DNA from: Oceaniglobus indicus
GTDB taxonomy: Bacteria; Pseudomonadota; Alphaproteobacteria; Rhodobacterales; Rhodobacteraceae
Length of the DNA: 64,000 nucleotides
Direction: 5' to 3'
NCBI RefSeq assembly: GCF_002751875.1
Contig: NZ_NMZM01000003.1
Location: 248,001 to 312,000 of the forward strand
Each line of letters opens with the position of its first letter. Position 1 is the stretch's first letter. Below the pieces are notes generated by a model. The model ran no database searches and was not told the origin of the DNA. It was given only the letters and a program-made list of their open reading frames with translations. Both the position numbers and the translations under genes were made by a program. Of this stretch, positions 36,543 to 46,070 are shown one piece after another.

Positions 36543-38283
36543 CGCTGGCGACCTTCAGGGGATCCTCGCCTTCCTCCTCGAGCACACGGTCCAGTCCGAC
36601 CTCGAGCTTGCGGCGGATGCGATCGGGATCGACGTCGTTATCAGGGTCGTCGGCCTTGACGAAGGACAGCGCGCGCTTCCACTGGAACCGCGCCTCGAGT
36701 TCGCGGCCCACCGCCCAATAGACATCGCCCAGGTGATCATTCACCACCGCGTCCACCGGCATCAGTTCGACCGCGCGTTCCATCGGCGCGACAGCTTCCT
36801 CATAGCGCCCGAGCCGGTAATAGACCCAGCCAAGGCTGTCGGCGATTGCGCCGCTTTGCGGACGGGCCGCGGCGGCGCGACGGATCATGTCCAGCGCTTC
36901 GTCCAGGTTGCCTTCCTTTTCGACATAGGAATACCCCAGATAATTCAGGACCTGCGGTTCATCGGGGTTCAATTCCAGCGCCTTGCGAAAATCCGCCTCG
37001 GCCTCGGGCCAGCGGTCCAGCCGCTCAAGCGCGATGGCGCGGGCGAAATACACGATCCACTGGCCTTGCTCGTCTTCCTCGAACAACTCGATCGCGGCAT
37101 CATAGGCCGGGATCGCCTCGGCGTATCGCTGTTCCTCGCGCAGGAAATCTCCCAGCGTCACCTCAAGCAGTGCCAGGTCGGGGCGCGCCCGGGTCAGATC
37201 ACGCAGAACACCGATGGCGCCGTCCACGTCGCCCCCCCGGCGCAGCGCGCGCGCCCGGCCAAGCTCGGCCGCATCCCATGCGGAATCGGTTTCGGGAATG
37301 GTGGCGTAAACTTCGATCGCCAGATCGTGCAGGTCCAGATTGTCCAGTATTCCGGCGGTCAGCAGGCTGGCATCGATGTGACCCGGCCGCAGGTGGCTGG
37401 CCATGCGGGCATAGAGCAGCGTGTAATTCGCCGACGCCTCGCCGCGCAGCGCGTTCGCGATCGAGAAATAGACCTCGGCCACGCCATCGACGGCCGTCGG
37501 CGTCACGTCGAACGGCAAGCGTTCGCCGCGTGTCAGTCGTGCGATCAGCTCTTCCAGCGCGCGGTCGACGTTGGCGCCGAACGCGTCCTGAAGCAGCGCC
37601 AGCGCCTCGGCCTGGCGATCAAGCTGCGACAGGATCTGGACGTGGGCGACAATGCCCCGCCGGCTGAGGGGGATGCCCCCGTCTGCCGGATCCGACAGGA
37701 TGGCATCGGCGCCAGCGTAATCGCCGCGCGACGCCAGCGCCAGCGCCTTGTGATACAGGCCGAACGCCCGGACACCCGGACTGGACGCCACGGTATCGAA
37801 CTGCGCCATCGCGGCGTCATGCTGGGCGTCACCCACCAGGGCCCAGGCCTTGAGCAGACCGTCGAACAACGGGCCGACCGTCTGACCCGACTCGAGGTCG
37901 TTCAGGATATCGCCCCAGTCACCGCCTTTCGCGGCCTCGCCGATGATCACCAGGTTCGCGATCTGGTTTTCCAATCCGATCTGCACCATCTGGCGGGCGA
38001 TGGTGGTCGCGCGGGCGACATCGCCAAGGCCCAGATAGGACGAGGTCGCGAACTCCAGGATGGCCGGATTCTTCGGATCGCGCGCCAATGCACGCGAAAA
38101 ATACATCGCCGCCGCCTGAAAATCGTTATGGATCGACGCCTGACGCGCGGCCATGTAGGCGCCGGCGTTGATGCCCGCCTCCGGCCCCGCCGCGGAAGGA
38201 TGCGGCGTGATAGCCCCGGCCGACACGACGCCCAGGGCAAGAACGGATACGGCGAGGCGGCGAAACGAAAGTCGTGTCGGCAT
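36535..38283 (-). CDS. Tetratricopeptide repeat protein, exported
   Basis: 582 residues. Seen: signal peptide (LAVSVLALGVVSAGAITPHPSA near 10-31) and repeated helix pairs with the TPR pattern, for example AAMYFSRALARDPKNPAILEFA near 55, EADFRKALELNPDEPQVLNYLGYSYV near 450, DSLGWVYYRLGRYEEAVAPMERAVELMP near 500 and DHLGDVYWAVGRELEARFQW near 535. A periplasmic scaffold for protein contacts is likely. No catalytic motif. Start ATG 38283 fits the signal peptide with AGGAA upstream. Overlaps ispE. Confidence 0.85.
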   Translation of the reverse strand: MPTRLSFRRLAVSVLALGVVSAGAITPHPSAAGPEAGINAGAYMAARQASIHNDFQAAAMYFSRALARDPKNPAILEFATSSYLGLGDVARATTIARQMVQIGLENQIANLVIIGEAAKGGDWGDILNDLESGQTVGPLFDGLLKAWALVGDAQHDAAMAQFDTVASSPGVRAFGLYHKALALASRGDYAGADAILSDPADGGIPLSRRGIVAHVQILSQLDRQAEALALLQDAFGANVDRALEELIARLTRGERLPFDVTPTAVDGVAEVYFSIANALRGEASANYTLLYARMASHLRPGHIDASLLTAGILDNLDLHDLAIEVYATIPETDSAWDAAELGRARALRRGGDVDGAIGVLRDLTRARPDLALLEVTLGDFLREEQRYAEAIPAYDAAIELFEEDEQGQWIVYFARAIALERLDRWPEAEADFRKALELNPDEPQVLNYLGYSYVEKEGNLDEALDMIRRAAAARPQSGAIADSLGWVYYRLGRYEEAVAPMERAVELMPVDAVVNDHLGDVYWAVGRELEARFQWKRALSFVKADDPDNDVDPDRIRRKLEVGLDRVLEEEGEDPLKVASDG

Positions 38284-38385
38284 GGTGTCGGTTCCTGTCG
38301 CGATATGCGGATGCCCGAAACTTAGTCGCGCCGACGCCACCTGTCCATGCAGGGCGCCAAAACTGCCGCCCTGCTGACGCAAGCG

Positions 38386-40038
38386 TTACATGTTGGGATA
38401 GTTCGGGCCATCGCCCCCCTGCGGCACGGTCCAGACGATATTCTGGCTGGGATCCTTGATGTCGCAGGTCTTGCAATGCACGCAGTTCTGGAAGTTGATG
38501 ACGAACCGCGGACGCTTGCCCTCTTCGATGACGAACTCATAGACGCCCGCCGGACAATACCGCGCCGAAGGCCCGGCGTATTCGGCGAGGTTCACGTCGA
38601 CCGGAATGTCGGGGTCTTTCAGTTTCAGGTGCGAAGGCTGGTTTTCTTCGTGGTTCGTCATCGAGAAGCTGACGTTGGTCAGCCGGTCGAACGACAGCTT
38701 TCCGTCCGGCTTGGGATAATCGATGGGCTTGAAGTCGTATTTCTTGCCCGTCGCCGCGGCGTCGGTCTTGCCATGCTTCAGCGTGCCCAGAACCGAGAAG
38801 TTGGCCAGGTGGTTCGTCCACATGTCCATGCCGCCCACCGCCAGCGACGCCGCCAGCCCATAGCGCGACCAGAGCGGTTTGACGTTGCGCACCTTCTTCA
38901 GATCCTGCCCCACCGGCCCGCTTTTCAGATCGGCCTCGTAGGTGTCCAGCGTATCGCCCGCGCGGCCGGCGGCGATCGCCTCGTGCGCCTTTTCCGCCGC
39001 CAGCTTGCCCGACAGCATCGCGTTGTGATTGCCCTTGATGCGCGGCACGTTCACCAGGCCGGCCGCGCACCCCAGAAGCGCGCCGCCCGGAAACGCGGTT
39101 TTCGGGATCGACTGGTAACCGCCTTCGGAAATCGCCCGCGCCCCGTAAGCCACCCGCTTGCCGCCTTCCAGAAGGTTGGCCACCATCGGGTGATGCTTGA
39201 AGCGCTGAAACTCCATGTAGGGGTAAACATAGGGGTTTTCGTAATTCAGGTGCACGACGAACCCGACATACACCTGGTTGTTGTCGAGGTGATAGATGAA
39301 GGATCCGCCCCCCGCATTGCCGCCCAAGGGCCACCCCATGGTGTGCACGACGCGGCCCGGGCTGTGCTTCTCGGGGTCGATCTCCCAGATTTCCTTCATG
39401 CCGAGGCCGTATTTCTGAACATCGCAATCGCGGTCCAGATCGTATTTCGCGATCACCTGCTTGGACAGCGATCCGCGCACCCCTTCGCCCAGAAAGACGT
39501 ATTTGCCGTGCAGCTCCATGCCCGGTTCGTATCCCGGCCCTTCGCTGCCATCGGGGTTGCGTCCGAATTCCCCGGCGACGACGCCCTTCACCTCGCCGGC
39601 GTCGCCGAACACCAGTTCCGAACACGCCATGCCGGGAAAGACCTCGACGCCCAACGCCTCGGCCTGTTCGGCCAGCCAGCGACAGACATTGCCCATGGAC
39701 ACGATATAATTGCCGTGATTGCTCATCAGGCCGGGCATGGCGATGTTGGGCACGCGGAACCGGCCGCCCTCGCCCAGCAGGTAGAAATCGTCGGACGCCA
39801 CGGGCACCGTCACGGGCGCGCCCATGTCGCGCCATTCGGGCAGCAGCGCGTCCAGCCCCGAAGGATCCAGAATCGCGCCCGACAGGATGTGCGCACCGAC
39901 CTCGGACCCCTTCTCAAGGACCACGACATCCAGATCGGCATCAAGCTGTTTCAGGCGGATCGCCGCCGACAGGCCCGCGGGCCCTGCCCCCACGATCACA
40001 ACGTCATATTCCATCGACTCGCGTTCGTGTTCGGCCAA
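38386..40038 (-). CDS. Electron-transfer flavoprotein-ubiquinone oxidoreductase
   Basis: 550 residues. Passes electrons from ETF (fatty acid and amino acid dehydrogenases) to ubiquinone at the inner membrane. Seen: FAD Rossmann motif VVIVGAGPAGLSAAIRLKQL near 12-31, GAHILSGAILDP near 52, FLGEGVRGSLSKQ near 188, and the C-terminal 4Fe-4S site NCVHCKTCDIKDP near 524 plus an upstream Cys (YCPAGVYE near 498). TTG 40038 gives the family start (M)AEHERESMEYD with GGAGG 8 nt upstream; an out-of-frame ATG overlaps the SD. Confidence 0.95.
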   Translation of the reverse strand: MAEHERESMEYDVVIVGAGPAGLSAAIRLKQLDADLDVVVLEKGSEVGAHILSGAILDPSGLDALLPEWRDMGAPVTVPVASDDFYLLGEGGRFRVPNIAMPGLMSNHGNYIVSMGNVCRWLAEQAEALGVEVFPGMACSELVFGDAGEVKGVVAGEFGRNPDGSEGPGYEPGMELHGKYVFLGEGVRGSLSKQVIAKYDLDRDCDVQKYGLGMKEIWEIDPEKHSPGRVVHTMGWPLGGNAGGGSFIYHLDNNQVYVGFVVHLNYENPYVYPYMEFQRFKHHPMVANLLEGGKRVAYGARAISEGGYQSIPKTAFPGGALLGCAAGLVNVPRIKGNHNAMLSGKLAAEKAHEAIAAGRAGDTLDTYEADLKSGPVGQDLKKVRNVKPLWSRYGLAASLAVGGMDMWTNHLANFSVLGTLKHGKTDAAATGKKYDFKPIDYPKPDGKLSFDRLTNVSFSMTNHEENQPSHLKLKDPDIPVDVNLAEYAGPSARYCPAGVYEFVIEEGKRPRFVINFQNCVHCKTCDIKDPSQNIVWTVPQGGDGPNYPNM

Positions 40039-40129
40039 GGCGCCATCCTCCTGAAACTGTCGCAATCCGTGGCGGATCCGTTGCGACGACTATGCAAAGC
40101 CTGCCCGCGGGGTCAATCGCGACCCGCCG

Positions 40130-41122
40130 TCAGAGCGCGCGACCGCGGTTCTGTGCCACAGGCATCGCCGCAGCCCCGGGGGCCGCCGCGCGCCGCCACA
40201 GCCAGAGCCGCAGCGCGACGACCGTGATGATCGAGAAATAACCGTCGATGGCGTAATGCCAGCCCAGATGCACCGACAGGATCTGATAGCCGGCGACCAT
40301 GACGACCATCGGAACGATGGCAAGCCGCCAGCGTTCACTGACATAGAGCGCGATCAGCGTCGCCAGCGCCACATGCACGCTGGGAAACGCGGAGATGCCC
40401 GAGCCGAGGGTTTGCGATCCCGACACGTAATTGTCCCACAGCAGCGACTGGATCGCGCCAAGGCTGCTGGCAAGAAACCCCTTTTCGGCCAGCACCTCCA
40501 TCAGGGGCGCGAACCGCGTGCCGCCCAGAAGCCGGTCATGGAAAACCGGGCCCGCCGACATGAAGATCAGCGCGAAAACGGTGCCGATCCCGACCCAGGC
40601 CCAGACATACAGCGTCAGATAGGCACGGATGCGCGCCCGGTCGTTGTCCAGCAGCACCAGGAAAACCGGGAAATAAAGCGCGGGAATCAGCCAGATTGCC
40701 ACGTAATAGATCTGAAACCAGCGCGGCGACCAGTTCGGCAAAAGCGCATGGGTGATGCGCCAGGGGTCGATGCCGAAATGCAGAACGCGGTCGATCTCGG
40801 CCATGGGCGGATCCGCCCAGAACGGTATCAGGAACGGCAACGACGTCTTGATCACCGTGAAACTCAGGAAAAATGCCGAGGCCGTCACGACCATCACCAG
40901 CGCCCGCCCGACGCGACCGGCCAACCCCTGCCGCGGCACGAGGAAGATCGCGGCAGCGCACAGCATGATCGCCCAGATTCCGCTGCGCGGCAAAATCATC
41001 AGCAGGCCGGGCACGCTTGCAATCGCGTCCGAGACGATTTCCCCCGGATCATCCCGAAAGAAATAGACGACCGATACCGCGAACACGCAATACAGCACGG
41101 TAAATCGAACGAATGCCTGCAT
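40130..41122 (-). CDS. PAP2-family inositolphosphotransferase-like membrane protein
   Basis: 330 residues, about eight hydrophobic segments. Seen: signature SGISAFPSVHVALA near 248 with the His of motif 2, and VHLGWHYAIDGYF near 287 with the last His-Asp of motif 3; the first motif is degenerate (near 164). This is the PAP2_3/Aur1-Ipt1-like subgroup of lipid phosphotransferases. Substrate unknown. The frame runs on upstream but hydrophobic sequence begins at MQAFVRF, favouring ATG 41122; the SD is weak. Confidence 0.75.
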   Translation of the reverse strand: MQAFVRFTVLYCVFAVSVVYFFRDDPGEIVSDAIASVPGLLMILPRSGIWAIMLCAAAIFLVPRQGLAGRVGRALVMVVTASAFFLSFTVIKTSLPFLIPFWADPPMAEIDRVLHFGIDPWRITHALLPNWSPRWFQIYYVAIWLIPALYFPVFLVLLDNDRARIRAYLTLYVWAWVGIGTVFALIFMSAGPVFHDRLLGGTRFAPLMEVLAEKGFLASSLGAIQSLLWDNYVSGSQTLGSGISAFPSVHVALATLIALYVSERWRLAIVPMVVMVAGYQILSVHLGWHYAIDGYFSIITVVALRLWLWRRAAAPGAAAMPVAQNRGRAL

Positions 41123-41220
41123 CCTGTCCCGGCCCGATACTGAACCGCCTCCTGTCGTGCCGTCTTGCGGCGTACTGCCCGTTTTCGGCAAAACTAAGCC
41201 GTCTCGCGGGCAGGCCACTA

Positions 41221-41249
41221 TTGACTTTGTGCCCGAGGCTTGGATTAAC
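41221..41249 (+). promoter_or_regulatory. Probable greA promoter
   Basis: TTGACT (41221-41226) is followed after 17 bp by ATTAAC (41244-41249), a good -35 with a modest -10. Transcription would start about 35 nt before the greA ATG. Confidence 0.42.
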
Positions 41250-41290
41250 AGCCAAGTGTTGCCCAAATCTTTCAACCGGATACCGTTACC

Positions 41291-41761
41291 ATGGACAAGA
41301 TCCCGCTGACCAAAGCAGGCCAGACCGCACTGAACGTGGAGCTCAAGACGCTGAAAAGCGTGGAACGCCCGGCGATCATTCGCGCGATCGCCGAAGCGCG
41401 CGAACATGGGGACCTGTCCGAAAACGCCGAATATCATTCGGCCAAGGAAAAGCAGTCGTTCATCGAAGGGCGAATCAAGGAAATCGAGGGCATCCTGTCG
41501 CTGGCCGATGTCATCGACACCTCGAAGATGTCCGGCACGATCAAGTTCGGCGCCCGCGTCACCCTGGTCGATGAAGACACGGACGAAGAAAAGACGTATC
41601 AGATCGTCGGCGAACCCGAAGCCAACCTCGAAGCCGGCAAGCTGAACATCAAGTCACCGCTTGCCCGCGCCCTAATCGGCAAGGACGAGGGCGACAGCGT
41701 CGAAGTCCGCACACCGGGCGGCGAAAAAAGCTACGAAGTCCTCAAGATCGTCTACAGCTGA
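41291..41761 (+). CDS. greA: Transcription elongation factor GreA
   Basis: 156 residues. Stimulates cleavage of backtracked RNA in RNA polymerase. Seen: N-terminal coiled coil ([41 protein letters not shown] near 13-53) with the tip acidic pair in GDLSEN, and a C-terminal globular FKBP-like domain from about 82 ([30 protein letters not shown]). All signature residues are present. Confidence 0.97.
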   Translation: MDKIPLTKAGQTALNVELKTLKSVERPAIIRAIAEAREHGDLSENAEYHSAKEKQSFIEGRIKEIEGILSLADVIDTSKMSGTIKFGARVTLVDEDTDEEKTYQIVGEPEANLEAGKLNIKSPLARALIGKDEGDSVEVRTPGGEKSYEVLKIVYS

Positions 41762-41790
41762 CCGGACTCGACGGTTCGGAAAGGACCACC

Positions 41791-42801
41791 ATGGCCGGAA
41801 CAGACCCCGAACGCCGGATCGACCTCGGCCTTTATGCCAAGTCCGCAAGACAGGGCGGCATGGGCAATTTCGAGGCGATCGCGATCGCGTTGACCCTTCT
41901 GTGGCTGGCCGCCGCCGGAGTGTTCTTCTTCGTCTTCGCCCGCGCGTCGAGCGAATTCGACGCGCTGCGCTTCATCGTGACCGCCCTGACGATCTTCATG
42001 CCCGTGGCGCTGATCTGGGTGGCGGCGACGGCCGCCCGCTCGGCCCGCACGATGCGCGAGGAATGCGACCGCCTGCACACCGCGATCGACGGCATCCGCC
42101 AGGTTTACCTCGCCCAGTTGAACACCGGGCAAACCGGCGCATCGCCCGAAGTCACGCGAAAACTGGGCGAAATTGCCGAAGCGCAGAAAAAGACCGAAAC
42201 CGCGCTGGCCACGTTCTTTTCCGTGCGCAACGTGCCGCACCCGGCGATACAGCCGGCCCCGGCCCCCGCAGCCGGCACCGATCACCAGCCAAGCCTCGCA
42301 CTCGAGACGCATCAGGACCAGGCCGCGCCGCCCCTGCCAAGCGAGGATTTCATTTCCGCGCTGCAATTCCCCGAGAGCCCCGAGGACAAGGAAGGCTTCC
42401 GCGCCCTGCGCCGCGCGCTCCAGGACCGACGCTCGGCACAACTGATCCAGGCGGCACAGGATATCCTGACCCTGCTGAGCCAGGATGGCATCTACATGGA
42501 CGACCTGCGCCCCGACCGCGCCCGCCCGGAAATCTGGCGCCGGTTTGCACAGGGCGAACGGGGCCGCCCGGTGGCCAGCCTCGGCGGAATCCGCGACCGC
42601 TCCTCGCTGGCGCTGTCCTCCGCGCGGATGCGGTCCGACACGATCTTTCGGGACGCGGCGCACCATTTCCTGCGCAAGTTCGACCACATCTTCTCCGAGT
42701 TCGAAAAAACCGCCACGGACGCGGAGATCGTCGCGCTGACCGATACCCGAACGGCCCGCGCCTTCATGTTGCTGGGCCGTGTCACCGGCACCTTCGACTG
42801 A
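41791..42801 (+). CDS. Hypothetical two-helix membrane protein
   Basis: 336 residues. Seen: two membrane helices near 25-50 (AIAIALTLLWLAAAGVFFFVFA) and 58-82 (LRFIVTALTIFMPVALIWVAATAA), a coiled-coil-like stretch (RTMREECDRLHTAIDGIRQVY near 86), a Pro/Ala linker near 150-175 and a C-terminal helical domain (GFRALRRALQDRRSAQLIQAAQDILTLL). No family recognised; I believe similar proteins are conserved in this order. It follows greA by 29 bp on the same strand and may be co-transcribed. Confidence 0.72.
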   Translation: MAGTDPERRIDLGLYAKSARQGGMGNFEAIAIALTLLWLAAAGVFFFVFARASSEFDALRFIVTALTIFMPVALIWVAATAARSARTMREECDRLHTAIDGIRQVYLAQLNTGQTGASPEVTRKLGEIAEAQKKTETALATFFSVRNVPHPAIQPAPAPAAGTDHQPSLALETHQDQAAPPLPSEDFISALQFPESPEDKEGFRALRRALQDRRSAQLIQAAQDILTLLSQDGIYMDDLRPDRARPEIWRRFAQGERGRPVASLGGIRDRSSLALSSARMRSDTIFRDAAHHFLRKFDHIFSEFEKTATDAEIVALTDTRTARAFMLLGRVTGTFD

Positions 42802-42811
42802 ACGCGCGCCC

Positions 42812-42851
42812 GGTCTTCTTACTGACCGAAATACTCCCGCCGGAGGCTCCG
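42812..42851 (+). repeat. 40-bp dispersed repeat, copy 2
   Basis: Identical over 40 bp to 26935-26974, starting 11 bp after the stop of the membrane protein and ending 20 bp from the convergent moeA-fusion stop. Confidence 0.7.
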
Positions 42852-42871
42852 GCGCCGCCCAAGCCCACCCC

Positions 42872-44992
42872 TCAGAGGCCGAAGCTGCCATAGGGCAGAA
42901 ACCGCACCGGATCTCCCGGTGCGACAGTCATCGCCGGTTCGGGCAATTCGACCAACCCCTCGGCCCAGGCCAGCCCGGAAATCCGCCCCGACCCCTCGGA
43001 TGCGAAAACCTCGGCCCGGCCCTCGCGGATCCGCGCCCGCAGGTATTCGCGTCGCCCCGCCTTCTTGCGCTTGGCGAAACCGGCGGGAACATCGAAGCCG
43101 ACCGGGGTGGACCAGGCGCCGCCGCCCATCCGCGACAGCGCCGGGCGCGCGAAGATCAGCGCGCACACCAGGGCGGCGACCGGATTGCCCGGCAGACCGA
43201 ACACGGGCATCCCCGACCACAGGCCCAGCGCCAGCGGCCGGCCTGGCTTCAGCGCGATCCGCCAGGCCTGCATCGATCCCGCCTTGCGCAACAGGGCCGA
43301 AACGTGATCCTCTTCCCCCGCCGAGGCACCGCCGGACGTCAGCACCACATCGGCGCGGGCGCGCGCCGCGTCCAGCGTCGCGCGCAGGGCGTCGCGGTCA
43401 TCCCCAACGCACCCCAGATCGACCGCCTCGTGTCCCCAGCGTGTTGCCAGTGCCAGCAGCATGGGCCGGTTCGCGTCATAGGTGCGGGCCGGATCGTCGG
43501 TACTGCCCGGCGCGGCCAATTCATCGCCGGTCGACAGCACACCGACCCGCAGCCTGGCAAAAACCTCCAGATCGCGCTGACCGACCGCAGCGGCCAGGGC
43601 CAGGTCAGGGGGGCGCAAGATTTGCCCGCTCTCCAGGATCGGTGTGCCGGCCACGACATCTTCACCGGCGCGGCGGGTGTTGGCGCCTGCCTTCGGCAAT
43701 GCCGCGAAACGCACCCGGCCTGACGCGACGGTGCAATCTTCCTGCATGACGATCGTGTCGACACCGGCGGGTACCAGTGCCCCCGTCAGGATGCGCACCG
43801 CGTGCTTTTCGGGCACGACGCCGGCATGGGGCGCACCGGCGGCCGCGCGCCCGTCGACGAGTTGAAGATCCTGCGCCCCCGGCGACAGTGCGCCATGGGC
43901 AAAGCCATAGCCATCGACGGCGGCATTTGCGCCCGGCGGGTTGGCCCGTGGCGCCAGGGGGGCCGTGGCCAGAATGCGCCCGTCGGCCCGATCCAGCGGC
44001 ACGGTTTCAATGGCCGCGACCGGATGCAGACGATCCCGCAACACCGCCAGGGCCTCGTTCACCGGCGTCCAGTGGATCCCCGGCGGCAAAGCGAAACAAT
44101 CGTCGGCCAGGGGCGGTGGCGCGGTGGCCCGCCCGCTGTCGGGTCGGCCATCGCGCGCCAGATCGGTCAGGCGCGCGCGATGCCCCGCGCCCAGGATCCA
44201 CCCCTCCTCGGGCGCGTGCACCTCCATCATCGCGGCCAGTTCGCCGGCGGGCAGCGCGGCCAGCGCATGGGCCAACAGCCGCACCTGGTGGCTGTCGCGG
44301 ATCCCCTCTCCCCTCGGGGGCAGGGCGTCTTCGATCAGACCCGGCCAGATCTCGGTCAGCACGGCAGGCGCATCTTGCCATTTCTCGAACGGCCAGACGG
44401 CCACACCGTCGATCCGTCGCAGGCGTGACAGCACCGGCAGGCCCATCAAGACTTGGCTGCCGACGGTCGGCGGAAACGCCAATTGCCAGACACTGGACGA
44501 CGCCCGCGCCGCACGATCGCAGACGCGTTTCTCGGCCATGCCGTGGCCCTGACGCGCCAGCCCGCCATGGGGGATATCGGGAAACGCATCCCTGTCCGGC
44601 TTACCCCAGAACGGACCGATGCCGGGAAACATGCGGTTGAGGGCCGATGCCACCTCGAACCTGTTGTTCCGCCCTTTTTCGTCATCGGTGACGCGCTCTG
44701 CCAACCAGTCCCAGAGGCGTAGGGGATCATCGGTGCCGGTCACGATCCGCGCCATGCCCGCCGGATACCCGAACGGAAAATCGAATCCCGCCATCACCCG
44801 GCGTCCGGCCGCGATCTCGCTGTGCAAGCGCGCGCGCAGCCAGTCTTCGGCGGCGTGGCGGGTCGGCATGGGGATCGGATCTTCGCTGACATCATCACGG
44901 CTGATTCCGATCCAGATCGCGTCCTTTTCCACCCGCCGCACACCCTGTGCCGCCGACCAGTCGATGACCAGAACGGTGTCGAACCCTCTCAC
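42872..44992 (-). CDS. MoeA-type molybdopterin molybdotransferase with extra N-terminal domain
   Basis: 706 residues, much longer than MoeA (about 400). Residues about 1-290 form an unfamiliar domain: VLVIDWSAAQGVRRVEKDA, AGFDFPFGYPAGMARIV and GVAVWPFEKWQDAP, resembling an RNase H/DUF429-like fold. From about 300 a MoeA domain follows: IETVPLDRADGRILA, VRILTGALVPAGVDTIVMQEDC, LSTGDELAAPGS, TSGGASAGEEDHV and LPGNPVAAL, all landmarks of molybdenum insertion into adenylylated molybdopterin. GTG 44992 overlaps the mobB stop (GTGA). Last gene of the fdhD-mobA-mobB block. The role of the extra domain is unknown. Confidence 0.85.
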   Translation of the reverse strand: MRGFDTVLVIDWSAAQGVRRVEKDAIWIGISRDDVSEDPIPMPTRHAAEDWLRARLHSEIAAGRRVMAGFDFPFGYPAGMARIVTGTDDPLRLWDWLAERVTDDEKGRNNRFEVASALNRMFPGIGPFWGKPDRDAFPDIPHGGLARQGHGMAEKRVCDRAARASSSVWQLAFPPTVGSQVLMGLPVLSRLRRIDGVAVWPFEKWQDAPAVLTEIWPGLIEDALPPRGEGIRDSHQVRLLAHALAALPAGELAAMMEVHAPEEGWILGAGHRARLTDLARDGRPDSGRATAPPPLADDCFALPPGIHWTPVNEALAVLRDRLHPVAAIETVPLDRADGRILATAPLAPRANPPGANAAVDGYGFAHGALSPGAQDLQLVDGRAAAGAPHAGVVPEKHAVRILTGALVPAGVDTIVMQEDCTVASGRVRFAALPKAGANTRRAGEDVVAGTPILESGQILRPPDLALAAAVGQRDLEVFARLRVGVLSTGDELAAPGSTDDPARTYDANRPMLLALATRWGHEAVDLGCVGDDRDALRATLDAARARADVVLTSGGASAGEEDHVSALLRKAGSMQAWRIALKPGRPLALGLWSGMPVFGLPGNPVAALVCALIFARPALSRMGGGAWSTPVGFDVPAGFAKRKKAGRREYLRARIREGRAEVFASEGSGRISGLAWAEGLVELPEPAMTVAPGDPVRFLPYGSFGL

Positions 44993-45483
44993 AGCCCGCT
45001 GTCCTGGGTGATGAAGTCGGCGATGGCGATGGTGTCGTCCAGATCGAACCGGGGCCGTCCGTTCAGCTCCAGCGGCGCATCCGACGCCACCGCCCGGATC
45101 GTGTCGTCGGTGTCGGCGATCAGTGGATGGCGGTTGACGGCGCGCCACGCCTCGATCTTGGGGTGCCGGTCGCGCTTCCAACCTTCGACCAGCGCCAGGT
45201 CGACCGGATCGAGCCGCGCGAGCAGTTCGGCCAACGTCGGCTCCGGCGCCTCGCGCAACTCGGTCATCAGGGCCCAGCGCGCGCCGGACACGGCCATCAC
45301 CTGCCGCGCGCCGGCCGTCCGGTGGCGGTGGGTGTCCTTGCCCGGCTGGTCCACGTCAAAGGCATGGTGCGCATGTTTCAGCGTCGACACCGACACGCCC
45401 CGCGCCGTGAACTCGGCCACCAAGCGTTCCATCAACCCAGTCTTGCCGGCATTCTTCCAGCCGGTCACGCCATAGACGATCAA
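44989..45483 (-). CDS. mobB: Molybdopterin-guanine dinucleotide adapter MobB
   Basis: 164 residues. GTP-binding helper of MobA in guanylating the molybdenum cofactor. Seen: Walker A VTGWKNAGKTGLMERL near 6-21, LKHAHHAFDVDQPGKDTHRHRTAGA near 35-59, and DLALVEGWKRDRHPKIEAWR near 95. TTG 45483 overlaps the mobA stop (TTGA). Coupled on both sides. Confidence 0.93.
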   Translation of the reverse strand: MIVYGVTGWKNAGKTGLMERLVAEFTARGVSVSTLKHAHHAFDVDQPGKDTHRHRTAGARQVMAVSGARWALMTELREAPEPTLAELLARLDPVDLALVEGWKRDRHPKIEAWRAVNRHPLIADTDDTIRAVASDAPLELNGRPRFDLDDTIAIADFITQDSGL

Positions 45484-46070
45484 ATCATGCCCTCCGCCCG
45501 GCTGAGATCTTCGGGCGTGTTGACGTTGAAGAACGGATCGGGCGCATCATCGAACACCGCTTCGGCGGCACCGTGGCGGTCCGTCCACAGAACGACCTTG
45601 CGCAATCCGCCGACGAGGGCCGCGCGCAGATCCTCGCGCAGGGCGACGGGCCACAGGCCGAACGTCGGCTGCCGGCCGTCCGGCGTCGCGGCCAGGGCGA
45701 TCGGCACCGCGCCCCGTTCGGCCGCATCCAACAGGCGCACGACCAGATCGCAAGGAAAGAACGGCGTGTCGGCGGCTGCGGTCACGATGTGGTCGGCCCC
45801 CCGATCCGCGGCCCAGTCCAGCCCGGCCAGGACGCCGCCCAGCGGCCCGACGAAGCCGTCGATGCTGTCGGCGACCACGGGCAGGCCGATATCGGCGAAG
45901 CGCACCGGATCGCCGTTGGCATTCAACGCAAGGCCATCCACCTGCGGTTCGAGCCGGTCGATCACACGCGACAGGATGGTCTGCCCACCGAGGCGCAACA
46001 GCCCCTTGTCGCCACCGCCCATCCGGCGCGCCAGTCCACCGGCCAGGATCACACCTGCGGGTTGCTTCAT
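45480..46070 (-). CDS. mobA: Molybdenum cofactor guanylyltransferase MobA
   Basis: 196 residues. Attaches GMP from GTP to Mo-molybdopterin to make the bis-MGD precursor. Seen: nucleotide-binding VILAGGLARRMGGGDKGLLRLGG near 7-29, VADSIDGFVGPLGGVLAGL near 66, AAADTPFFPCDLV near 98 and NVNTPEDL near 185. ATG 46070 overlaps the upstream membrane-protein stop (ATGA). Confidence 0.95.
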   Translation of the reverse strand: MKQPAGVILAGGLARRMGGGDKGLLRLGGQTILSRVIDRLEPQVDGLALNANGDPVRFADIGLPVVADSIDGFVGPLGGVLAGLDWAADRGADHIVTAAADTPFFPCDLVVRLLDAAERGAVPIALAATPDGRQPTFGLWPVALREDLRAALVGGLRKVVLWTDRHGAAEAVFDDAPDPFFNVNTPEDLSRAEGMI

